DNA of 10,551 nucleotides from an uncultured Emergencia sp. (GTDB lineage: Bacteria; Bacillota; Clostridia; Peptostreptococcales; Anaerovoracaceae), in the NCBI GenBank assembly GCA_902476665.1, contig CABSEO010000036.1:1-10551 (forward strand), in the 5' to 3' direction. The position numbers and the translations under genes were made by a program. This document shows positions 1 through 4,689 of the stretch, one piece after another. Each line of letters begins with the position of its first letter. Positions within the stretch are counted from its first letter, which is position 1. A model generated the notes under the pieces. It was not told the origin of the DNA. It did not search any database and saw only the letters and a program-made list of their open reading frames with translations.

Positions 1-329
1 AGATTATGACCGGGGATTTTCAAAAGACTTGTGACTTTGCCAGAGAAGGAGATTTTGTGTTTCTGGACAGTCCCTATGCACCGTTGAATCCTACCTCCTT
101 TGAGGCTTATACCAAGGAAGGCTTTGATCTCAGAAGTCACAGAAGACTTGCCAGAGTTTATGAGGAACTTACCGGCAGAGGGTGTTTCTGTATGCTGACC
201 AATCACAATACTGCGCTGATCAATGAGCTTTATGAGAAATATTCCAGGCGGGTTGTGCCTGTGAAGCGGCTCATTAACTCTGATGCAAAAAAACGTACAG
301 GAGAAGAGATTATTATTACTAATTACTAA
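1..329 (+). CDS. DNA adenine methylase (Dam/D12 class), C-terminal part, cut by the window edge
   Basis: This is the 3' end of an N6-adenine DNA methyltransferase, which moves a methyl group from SAM to adenine in a short DNA target. Numbering from the first Met in view (base 6), residues 21-27 read DSPYAPL, which matches the catalytic motif IV region of E. coli Dam (DPPYAPL). A TNHNT stretch follows near residues 65-69, like Dam SNHDT, and the C-terminal block KRLINSDAKKRTGEEIIITNY has the layout of the Dam tail (RRSISS...K..E.L..Y). The SAM-binding N-terminus lies outside the window, so the first Met seen is unlikely to be the start. The Ser in place of the first Pro of DPPY is unusual. The gene stops at TAA 327-329, just before a terminator. 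No restriction partner is visible, so orphan, phage-derived or restriction-modification origin cannot be told. Confidence 0.85.
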   Translation, partial: IMTGDFQKTCDFAREGDFVFLDSPYAPLNPTSFEAYTKEGFDLRSHRRLARVYEELTGRGCFCMLTNHNTALINELYEKYSRRVVPVKRLINSDAKKRTGEEIIITNY

Positions 330-341
330 AATATAATGACG

Positions 342-383
342 GGGAGATACAGAAGACTCATAGAGTTATGTATCTCCCTTTTT
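342..383 (+). terminator. Rho-independent terminator after the adenine methylase
   Basis: GGGAGATAC (342-350) pairs perfectly with GTATCTCCC (370-378), and TTTTT follows (379-383). The loop can form a small inner stem, GACTC with GAGTT. It begins 12 nt after the methylase stop. Confidence 0.85.
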
Positions 384-460
384 ATCATTGAATTGTGTAT
401 ATATAGTTAAAGATGTATCTTGCAACAGCGGATATATATGGGAAATCACATTATGTACTT

Positions 461-502
461 ATCTGATTCTTCTGCACCGTAAAGAAATTATGGTGATCAG
501 AT
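461..502. repeat. Imperfect hairpin downstream of the HxlR gene
   Basis: ATCTGAT (461-467) pairs with ATCAGAT (496-502), and CACCGTAA (475-482) pairs with TTATGGTG (488-495) with one G-T wobble and an AGAAA loop. A 7-nt bulge (468-474) lies on one side. It sits 10 nt beyond the stop of the minus-strand HxlR gene, so it could end or stabilise that transcript, but no T tract follows on the minus strand. Apart from this and the 342-383 terminator, I see nothing in 330-512. Confidence 0.35.
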
Positions 503-512
503 GGGCAGCTTA

Positions 513-854
513 TTATCTGGTGTTGTCTCTGTGAGTCTCACCCCATACACATAGCTGATCCAAGATTTTCATAAGGGACTGTCCTTTTTCGGATAAGCTG
601 TACTCGACTTTAGGAGGGATCTGAGGATATTCTTTTCGAATTATGAGCTGATCCCTCTCTAATTCTTTGAGAGAATTGCTCAGCGTTTTATGAGATATGG
701 ATTTTATGTATCGCTTCAGTTCACTGTATCGAACAACGTTAAATTCCATTAAGCAATAAAGAATGATCATTTTATATTTGCCGCTGATCAGAGACAGTGT
801 ATAGCTGAAGCCGGTATCCTCAAAATTCGCATTTTCTATATAGTCTTTGAACAT
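513..854 (-). CDS. HxlR-family winged-helix transcriptional regulator
   Basis: This 113-residue protein is a small winged-helix DNA-binding regulator of the HxlR (MarR-related) family, which binds operators as a dimer. The family pattern is clear: a first helix with LSLISGKYKMIILYCL (residues 20-35), the block RYSELKRYIKSISHKTLSNSLKELERDQLI (about 42-71) that forms the recognition helix, and the wing PPKVEYSLSEKGQSL. Length is usual for the family. AAAGGAGA ends 10 nt before the ATG, which supports this start. Many redox-sensing members (YodB, HypR) use an N-terminal Cys; this one has none there, but has Cys34 and Cys102. It is divergent from an FMN reductase gene, the usual arrangement for regulators that sense electrophiles, quinones or disulfide stress, so that reductase is its likely target. 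The family call is firm; the signal is inferred. Confidence 0.88.
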   Translation of the reverse strand: MFKDYIENANFEDTGFSYTLSLISGKYKMIILYCLMEFNVVRYSELKRYIKSISHKTLSNSLKELERDQLIIRKEYPQIPPKVEYSLSEKGQSLMKILDQLCVWGETHRDNTR

Positions 855-873
855 AGAATATCACTCTCCTTTA

Positions 874-884
874 AGATAGTATCT
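874..884. promoter_or_regulatory. Candidate operator of the HxlR regulator
   Basis: AGATA-G-TATCT is a perfect 5-bp inverted repeat around one base, in the HxlR/reductase intergenic region and just upstream of the HxlR ribosome site. HxlR regulators bind short dyads near their own promoter, so this could be an autoregulatory site. It is short and in AT-rich DNA, so chance is possible. Confidence 0.3.
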
Positions 885-924
885 AACAAAAATGTGCGTA
901 CTTTATTTTATGTATATGTGCTGC

Positions 925-930
925 TATAAT
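925..930 (+). promoter_or_regulatory. Candidate -10 element of the FMN reductase gene
   Basis: A perfect TATAAT lies 30 nt before the ATG at 961. The -35 match at 17-nt spacing (TTTATT, 902-907) is poor, so activator dependence or another start point is possible. The 10-bp palindrome TATAATTATA (925-934) also places a TATAAT on the opposite strand. Confidence 0.4.
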
Positions 931-960
931 TATAACATAATCTTTGGAGGTGAATCGTGT

Positions 961-1521
961 ATGAATAAAAAAATCTGTATATTGAATGGAAGTCCACGCA
1001 TTAATGGAAATACAAAAGCTCTGATAAAAAGTTTTATAAAGGGAGCAGAGGCAGCCGGAAATGAGGTAATCTGTTTTAACCTGCAGGAGATGAATATTCA
1101 TGGATGTTTGGGATGCTGCAGTGGCGGAAAAGATGAAAGCAGTCCTTGTGTGCAGAAAGATGATATGGAAAAGATCTATCCGGTATATGAGAATGCTGAT
1201 GTTGTGGTTTTAGCTTCTCCCATGTATTATTGGGGAATCAGCGGGCAGCTGAAATGCGCATTTGATCGTCTCTTTGCAGTAGCTGAGCTGACTTCTGATT
1301 ATGAAAATCCTAAGAAGGATTGTGCCTTGCTCATGGCAGCCGAGGGGAGCAGTGAAAGTAATTTTGCACCCGTTAAAGCCTTTTATGAAGGTTTGGTTTC
1401 CCATTTGGGATGGAACAATATCGGAATTGTATATGCCGGAGGCAATATGGAAGCCGGGGCCATTTTAAATAAGCCGGACCAGCTTGAAAAAGCTGAAGTA
1501 CTGGGTAACTCCATTTCATAA
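961..1521 (+). CDS. Flavodoxin-fold NAD(P)H-dependent FMN reductase (iron-sulfur flavoprotein-like)
   Basis: This 186-residue cytoplasmic flavoprotein probably transfers electrons from NAD(P)H through FMN to a quinone, nitro compound or other electrophile. Residues 5-22 (ICILNGSPRINGNTKALI) form the FMN phosphate-binding strand and loop of the NADPH-dependent FMN reductase/Isf family. ADVVVLASPMYYWGISGQLKCAFDRL (about 79-104) is the second FMN-binding stretch, with the typical SP-Y-W-G-x-LK-DR pattern. A cysteine cluster follows the second strand (Cys49, Cys52, Cys53, Cys63), where Isf proteins bind a 4Fe-4S cluster; its spacing is not standard, so a cluster is uncertain. The start at 961 has GGAGG ten nt upstream; the in-frame extension back to 892 runs through the promoter and lacks a ribosome site. 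The gene is divergent from the HxlR gene, its likely regulator. The exact substrate cannot be told. Confidence 0.87.
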   Translation: MNKKICILNGSPRINGNTKALIKSFIKGAEAAGNEVICFNLQEMNIHGCLGCCSGGKDESSPCVQKDDMEKIYPVYENADVVVLASPMYYWGISGQLKCAFDRLFAVAELTSDYENPKKDCALLMAAEGSSESNFAPVKAFYEGLVSHLGWNNIGIVYAGGNMEAGAILNKPDQLEKAEVLGNSIS

Positions 1522-1628
1522 TGGATAAGCAGCTTTTTGTATGCGCCGGGTTCAACGCCGCAAACGGCATTCATATCTGCGGTTTTCCTCGGAGGACTGA
1601 TGCAGAAAGATCACTGATAGAATATTAA
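1521..1628 (+). CDS. Possible 35-residue ORF overlapping the reductase stop
   Basis: An ATG shares its A with the reductase stop codon (TAATG), giving a reading frame of 35 codons that starts MDKQLFVCAGFNAANG and ends SLIEY. I recognise no domain. It has two Cys (8 and 20), no predicted membrane segment and no ribosome site of its own, so it could only be made by translational coupling. It may equally be a meaningless frame or a decayed remnant; the stop falls next to the 1631-1657 hairpin. Confidence 0.2.
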   Translation: MDKQLFVCAGFNAANGIHICGFPRRTDAERSLIEY

Positions 1629-1657
1629 AACGCGGTCATGTCAAAAGCATGACCGCG
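1627..1657 (-). terminator. Terminator of the minus-strand methyltransferase gene
   Basis: CGCGGTCATG (1631-1640) and CATGACCGCG (1648-1657) form a perfect 10-bp stem with a 7-nt loop. On the minus strand it is followed by TTTT then AATATT, and it lies 23 nt past the methyltransferase stop. There is no T tract on the plus side, so for the reductase transcript it would only be a 3' hairpin. Confidence 0.7.
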
Positions 1658-1680
1658 CTGGAGACGGATACTGCAGCATA

Positions 1681-2412
1681 TTATTTTTTTATAGAAGAAA
1701 CAAGCAGCATCATAGGCCGGCGCATTTCATCTTTCATACCGTCTATATCCATCATTTCTCTGGGCGGCTGTGGTTCGATAATATGCTCAATCTCAAAACC
1801 GTTCTGAAGCAGTGTATTCAGATAGGTTGTCAATGTCCGATGGTATTTTATCACTTTTTCCCCCAAGAACACAGCTTCCCGTCTGCCTTCATAGTAGTAG
1901 TTGTCCACTGGGAAATGCAGAATTCTACCTTTTTCGTCATAATACCAATCTTGTGTTCCATATGAAGTAAAAACCGGGTGTTCTACTGAAAAGACAAAAG
2001 CACCACCCTTTCTCAGCCAACGTGAAATATTAGTTACTAAAGGCTTAAAGTCTCTGATATAGTGAAAGGCCAGTGAACTCAGTATAATATCAAAAGAGTT
2101 TTCGGGGAAATACAAATCCTCCATCGCAGTACATAGGTAGTCGATTTGGGGTGCTGCATTGATTTTTGTGGCTTTTTCTATCATGTTTTTCGAAATATCT
2201 GTTCCGAGCACAGCTGCTGCGGCATTATCTGCCGCATATTTACAATGCCAGCCATATCCACACCCTAAATCCAGAACATGTTTTCCGCGAAAATCAGGAA
2301 GAATTTTCTGCAGTTCAGACCATTCACCTGCCCCTTGCAGTCCTTTTTGCGAACGCAGCATATGGCTGTATTTTTCAAAAAACTGTTCATTATCATATTT
2401 GTTTTCTTTCAT
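1681..2412 (-). CDS. Class I SAM-dependent methyltransferase (UbiE/BioC-like), substrate unknown
   Basis: This 243-residue soluble methyltransferase carries the Rossmann-type SAM fold. Motif I is VLDLGCGYG (residues 46-54), the acidic residue that holds the SAM ribose is Asp72 in GTDISKNMIEKA, and the motif IV region is FDIILSSLAFHYIRDF, followed by ISRWLRKGGAFVFSVEHP, the usual post-IV strand. This pattern is that of the Methyltransf_11/25 group acting on small molecules. It lacks the N-P-P-[YF] motif expected of DNA, protein-Gln or Erm-type rRNA N6 methylases, so the substrate is open. The C-terminal part (about 145-243), rich in Tyr and His, is probably the substrate cap. GGGAGG ends 8 nt before the ATG, which supports the start. 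That ribosome site lies partly in a hairpin behind an 11-codon leader ORF, so expression is probably controlled at translation. It is transcribed alone and away from the GntR/ABC operon. Confidence 0.85.
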   Translation of the reverse strand: MKENKYDNEQFFEKYSHMLRSQKGLQGAGEWSELQKILPDFRGKHVLDLGCGYGWHCKYAADNAAAAVLGTDISKNMIEKATKINAAPQIDYLCTAMEDLYFPENSFDIILSSLAFHYIRDFKPLVTNISRWLRKGGAFVFSVEHPVFTSYGTQDWYYDEKGRILHFPVDNYYYEGRREAVFLGEKVIKYHRTLTTYLNTLLQNGFEIEHIIEPQPPREMMDIDGMKDEMRRPMMLLVSSIKK

Positions 2413-2423
2413 ACTGATACCCT

Positions 2424-2468
2424 CCCATGCAAATAAGTTAAAATCAGCTTACCGTTTATTTACATGGG
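2424..2468 (-). promoter_or_regulatory. Leader hairpin covering part of the methyltransferase ribosome site
   Basis: Read on the minus strand, CCCATGTAAATAA (2468 to 2456) pairs with TTATTTGCATGGG (2436 to 2424): 12 Watson-Crick pairs plus one U-G wobble over a 19-nt loop. The last GGG of the 3' arm is the first half of the GGGAGG ribosome site (2426 to 2421) of the methyltransferase. The 5' arm starts one base after the stop of the 11-codon leader ORF, so a ribosome on the last leader codons would cover that arm and free the site. There is no T tract after the stem, so it is not a terminator. A CUGAU in the loop could also pair with AUCAG beside the start codon (2413-2417), giving an alternative fold. 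Confidence 0.65.
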
Positions 2469-2469
2469 T

Positions 2470-2505
2470 TTATGCAATTTTTTGAGAGATGATACCACCA
2501 CACAT
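2470..2505 (-). CDS. Putative 11-residue leader peptide (MCGGIISQKIA) of the methyltransferase gene
   Basis: An ATG at 2505 is preceded by a strong AAAGGAG ribosome site (minus strand, 2521 to 2515) at 9-nt spacing and opens a frame of 11 codons ending in TAA at 2472-2470. A TATAAT (2544 to 2539) lies at a distance that would start the transcript about 27 nt before this ATG. The stop codon is one base from the 5' arm of the hairpin that includes part of the downstream ribosome site. The reading frame is seen directly; that it is translated and regulatory is inference from this arrangement, which matches leader peptides of erm and cat genes. The peptide resembles no leader I can name. It could also act simply by keeping the hairpin open through constant translation. 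Confidence 0.55.
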   Translation of the reverse strand: MCGGIISQKIA

Positions 2506-2538
2506 ATCTGTTCACTCCTTTCGAGTTGTTTAATAAAT

Positions 2539-2544
2539 ATTATA
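2539..2544 (-). promoter_or_regulatory. Candidate -10 element of the methyltransferase leader transcript
   Basis: A perfect TATAAT on the minus strand is placed to start RNA near 2532, just ahead of the leader ribosome site. No good -35 is seen at 16-18 nt; the region there is a run of A/T. It overlaps the element TATACTGTAT (2541-2550) that recurs in the GntR operator. Confidence 0.45.
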
Positions 2545-2550
2545 CTGTAT
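2541..2550. promoter_or_regulatory. Second GntR operator-like element, TATACTGTAT
   Basis: The 10 bases TATACTGTAT are identical to 2635-2644 in the middle of the GntR operator and contain the dyad ATAC-T-GTAT. Here they overlap the -10 of the divergent methyltransferase transcript. It lacks the full CTGTATA/TATACAG pair, so it would be a weaker site. Confidence 0.35.
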
Positions 2551-2612
2551 CTATGTAAAAAAAATCTATTTTCTTGTAATGAAAAAGGGTGGAATAAATT
2601 TACCAAAGGCTA

Positions 2613-2640
2613 TTGACAAACTGTTATATCTGTATATACT
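2613..2640 (+). promoter_or_regulatory. Sigma-A type promoter of the GntR-ABC operon
   Basis: A perfect TTGACA (2613-2618), 16 nt, then TATACT (2635-2640, five of six matches to TATAAT). The start point would fall near 2647, inside the operator, so bound repressor would block polymerase directly. Confidence 0.75.
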
Positions 2641-2654
2641 GTATATATACAGAT
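2628..2654. promoter_or_regulatory. Operator of the YtrA-type GntR regulator: nested palindromes
   Basis: ATCTGTATATA (2628-2638) and TATATACAGAT (2644-2654) are perfect 11-bp inverted arms around 5 nt. Inside lies a second perfect palindrome, CTGTATATATACAG (2639-2652). So there are three half-sites: CTGTATA at 2630 and 2639 and TATACAG at 2646. The -10 lies within it. GntR regulators of this group repress their own operon from such dyads, and the first gene downstream is a GntR. Confidence 0.75.
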
Positions 2655-2674
2655 AATCGCAAAGGAGGGCCACT

Positions 2675-3049
2675 TTGGATATCATTATTAGAAATGCCAG
2701 TAATCAGCCTATCTACGAGCAGATTTACACACAGATTAAAGAACAGATTATTGCGGGAACATTGTCGGAGGGGGACGCTCTTCCGTCTATCCGTGCCCTG
2801 GCCAAGGATCTGAAGATCAGTGTCATTACTACCAAGCGGGCTTATGACGAGTTGGAACAAGAGGGGTTTATCTATACAGTTGCAGGCAAGGGCTGCTTTG
2901 TTGCCGAGAAAAATGTGGAACTTATTCGTGAAAATCAGCTGAGAGAGATAGAAGAACGGTTTCGTCAGGCATTGTCATTAGGGAAATCCTGCGGGCTGAC
3001 CTGTGAGGAGCTGACGGAAATGCTCAGGCTGATGGCAGAGGAGGAGTAA
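2675..3049 (+). CDS. GntR-family transcriptional regulator, YtrA subfamily
   Basis: This 124-residue repressor has an N-terminal GntR winged helix (about residues 3-76): QPIYEQIYTQIKEQIIAGTL, the turn GDALPSIRALAKDLKISVITTKRAYDELEQEGFI and the wing YTVAGKGCFV. Only about 45 residues follow, mostly helix, which is the short C-terminus of the YtrA subfamily. Such regulators usually sit first in an operon with an ABC transporter and repress it, as here. The start is TTG at 2675: AAGGAGG (2662-2668) ends 6 nt upstream and the first residues (DIIIRNASNQPIYEQI) match the family N-terminus, while no in-frame ATG comes before the HTH. The stop is one base from the ATG of the ATPase, whose ribosome site (GGAGGAG) lies in the last codons, so the two are tightly coupled. 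The signal is unknown; cell-wall-active compounds are typical for relatives. Confidence 0.92.
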   Translation: MDIIIRNASNQPIYEQIYTQIKEQIIAGTLSEGDALPSIRALAKDLKISVITTKRAYDELEQEGFIYTVAGKGCFVAEKNVELIRENQLREIEERFRQALSLGKSCGLTCEELTEMLRLMAEEE

Positions 3050-3050
3050 A

Positions 3051-3911
3051 ATGAGGGAAGAGAATGCGATAAAAATCAGAAATCTGACTAAAAAATTTGA
3101 TGACTTTACATTGCAGGATATTACTTTGGATCTGCCTAAAGGATGTATTCTTGGACTGATCGGGGAAAATGGTGCAGGTAAAAGTACGACCATACGCCTG
3201 ATTATGAATGCATTGAAAAAGGATAGCGGAACAGTTTCTGTTTTAGGAACGGATAACGAAAGCAGTGCTTTCAGCCAGATAAAAGAAGAGCTGGGAGTTG
3301 TGCTGGATGAAGCGTATTTCCCGGGAATTCTCAGTATCGAAGAGATCAACAGAATTATGAAATATACTTTCCGTAACTGGGATGAAGCCCTTTTTGAGGC
3401 ATACGTAATAAAGTTCAAACTGCCAAAAAGGAAGGCTTTCAGAGATTTTTCAAGAGGAATGAAAATGAAGCTTTCTATTGCAGCCGCATTGTCTCATCAT
3501 CCCAGACTGCTGCTTTTGGATGAGGCGACCAGCGGTCTGGATCCTATTGTCAGAGATGAGATTCTGGACATTTTTTATGATTTTACCAGAGACCCTGAGC
3601 ACTCAATCCTGATATCCTCCCATATTCTAAGCGATTTGGAAAAGCTGTGTGACTATATTGCTTTTCTTCATGAAGGGAGACTGCTGTTCTGTGAAGAAAA
3701 GGATCGGCTTCTGGAAAAGTACGGAATTATCCGGTGCAGTTACAGACAGCTGGAAGACATTCCACGGGAGGCAATTGCAGGCAGGAAAGGCAGTCCCTAC
3801 GGGGTGGACTGTCTGGTGAAAAGGGATATGGTCAGCCCGGCCTTTACAGTGGAGCGGGCTGCAGTGGAAGATATCATTCTGCTCATGGCGAAAGGAGAAC
3901 TGTCATGTTAA
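3051..3911 (+). CDS. ABC transporter ATP-binding protein (YtrB-like)
   Basis: This 286-residue ATPase powers the permease encoded next to it, at the inner face of the membrane. Walker A is GENGAGKST (38-46), the signature is FSRGM (133-137), Walker B LLLLDE (153-158) is followed by SGLD (161-164), and the switch His is His191 in ISSH. FSRGM in place of LSGGQ is common in the ATPases of YtrB-type operons. The Q-loop position reads VVLDEAYFP (about 83-91) with no Gln, also seen in that group. About 60 residues of less conserved C-terminus follow. The start at 3051 has GGAGGAG just upstream. The stop overlaps the ATG of the permease by 7 nt (3905-3911), so the two are made together. Export or ABC-2 type movement of an antimicrobial or lipid-linked compound is likely but unproven. 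Confidence 0.92.
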   Translation: MREENAIKIRNLTKKFDDFTLQDITLDLPKGCILGLIGENGAGKSTTIRLIMNALKKDSGTVSVLGTDNESSAFSQIKEELGVVLDEAYFPGILSIEEINRIMKYTFRNWDEALFEAYVIKFKLPKRKAFRDFSRGMKMKLSIAAALSHHPRLLLLDEATSGLDPIVRDEILDIFYDFTRDPEHSILISSHILSDLEKLCDYIAFLHEGRLLFCEEKDRLLEKYGIIRCSYRQLEDIPREAIAGRKGSPYGVDCLVKRDMVSPAFTVERAAVEDIILLMAKGELSC

Positions 3912-4519
3912 AAGGACTCATGCTGAAGGATCTGTATGTGATTAAAAAACAGCTGAAAGCTTATATGGTGCTGATGGTGATATGTGCACTGGTTCCCAGT
4001 CCTGTTACACAGGGTCTGGCTGTTATTTATGCTTCTATTATTCCGGTAACGGCAGCAGCCTTTGATGAACAGGCCGGATGGGACTACTATGCACAGATGC
4101 TGCCTTATCGAAGCAGAGAACTGGTAATTTCCAAGTATCTGCTGGGGATAGGAATAAGTGTGCTTATGGCAGTTCTGATAATTCTTTCAAATATTGTGGT
4201 TTCACTGCGAAAAGGTGACGGATTTACAACCTTTGGTGAATATACTGCTAATACCGGTATGGTTTTCTGCATAGGTCAGATTCTGATGTCTGTTAATCTG
4301 CCGCTGGTTCTGAAGCTGGGGGCAGAGAAAGGGAGACTGCTCTACATTTTCGTTACAATGGCTGCAATGCTGCTGATATTGAACCTTACAGAGATTATGC
4401 CCGGTTCAGTGAGCATCAGCACCGGAAGGTATCTGCCTGCTGCCGTGGTACTGACAGTTGTCGCCATATGTCTCTCTATTGGAATTGCAGATAAAATTTA
4501 TGGTAAAAAACGGTGCTAA
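3905..4519 (+). CDS. ABC-2 type permease (ABC2_membrane_5-like)
   Basis: This 204-residue integral membrane protein is the partner of the ATPase. It starts MLKGLMLKDLYVIKKQ, the usual N-terminus of small ABC-2 permeases, and has about six hydrophobic segments (roughly 19-36, 38-52, 78-100, 116-137, 143-162 and 175-195). Between the second and third is a cytoplasmic motif, DEQAGWDYYAQMLPYRSRELVISKYL, typical of this family. The start is the ATG at 3905: AAAGGAG ends 7 nt before it. The open frame runs further back inside the ATPase gene, but that part is hydrophilic, out of family and only a shadow of the ATPase. The gene ends the operon, ahead of a strong terminator. YtrA-type operons often have two or more permeases; here there is only one, so it probably works as a homodimer. 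Confidence 0.88.
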   Translation: MLKGLMLKDLYVIKKQLKAYMVLMVICALVPSPVTQGLAVIYASIIPVTAAAFDEQAGWDYYAQMLPYRSRELVISKYLLGIGISVLMAVLIILSNIVVSLRKGDGFTTFGEYTANTGMVFCIGQILMSVNLPLVLKLGAEKGRLLYIFVTMAAMLLILNLTEIMPGSVSISTGRYLPAAVVLTVVAICLSIGIADKIYGKKRC

Positions 4520-4542
4520 CCTTGTTTTTTGTAAAAAATCCC

Positions 4543-4573
4543 AAACTCCCATTTTATAAAAATGGGAGTTTTT
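4543..4573 (+). terminator. Rho-independent terminator of the GntR-ABC operon
   Basis: AAACTCCCATTTT (4543-4555) pairs perfectly with AAAATGGGAGTTT (4559-4571) around an ATA loop, and the T run goes on to 4573. It begins 24 nt after the permease stop. Confidence 0.9.
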
Positions 4574-4595
4574 CAATGGTTTTAGCCGATGAAAA

Positions 4596-4612
4596 TCTTA
4601 AAAATTCTTAAA
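4596..4612. promoter_or_regulatory. Candidate response-regulator binding site, TCTTAAA direct repeat
   Basis: TCTTAAA occurs at 4596-4602 and again at 4606-4612, ten bases apart, the spacing expected for two OmpR-type subunits bound head to tail on one face of DNA. A related GCTTAAG sits at 4638-4644. The repeats cover the -35 position of a TATATT -10 (4628-4633; 17 nt after TTCTTA), as at promoters activated by OmpR/PhoP-type regulators. It lies in front of the response-regulator gene, so autoregulation is the simplest reading. Confidence 0.5.
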
Positions 4613-4627
4613 TTGTGCAGCTTTCTC

Positions 4628-4654
4628 TATATTTTTTGCTTAAGTCGTTATAAA
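4628..4654 (+). promoter_or_regulatory. Candidate -10 elements of the two-component operon
   Basis: Two possible -10 hexamers precede the response-regulator gene: TATATT (4628-4633) and TATAAA (4649-4654). Neither has a good -35, in keeping with an activator-dependent promoter using the repeats at 4596-4612. Confidence 0.4.
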
Positions 4655-4689
4655 ATAAAGGGGTAGAAAAAAGGGGAGAAAGGAACCTT

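Noticed and set aside
892..960. In-frame extension of the FMN reductase gene to an ATG at 892.
   Set aside because: It runs through the probable -10 and lacks a ribosome site; GGAGG and the conserved N-terminus point to 961.
1681..2412. The methyltransferase as an Erm-type 23S rRNA methylase, suggested by its attenuator-like leader.
   Set aside because: Motifs after the SAM site are those of UbiE/BioC-like enzymes; the N-[LI]-P-[YF] type motif of Erm is absent.
2424..2468. The leader hairpin as a Rho-independent terminator.
   Set aside because: No T tract follows the stem on the minus strand; the ribosome site and start codon follow directly.
2470..2505. The leader peptide MCGGIISQKIA resembles the MCGGAII N-terminus of plant ERF-VII factors and the MCG start of class II amidotransferases.
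   Set aside because: The match is a few residues in an 11-codon bacterial frame; no homology can be claimed, and the Cys2 has no amidotransferase domain behind it.
3734..3904. In-frame extension of the permease gene back to 3734.
   Set aside because: The extra 57 residues are hydrophilic, overlap the ATPase gene in another frame, and the ATG at 3905 has a good ribosome site and the family N-terminus.
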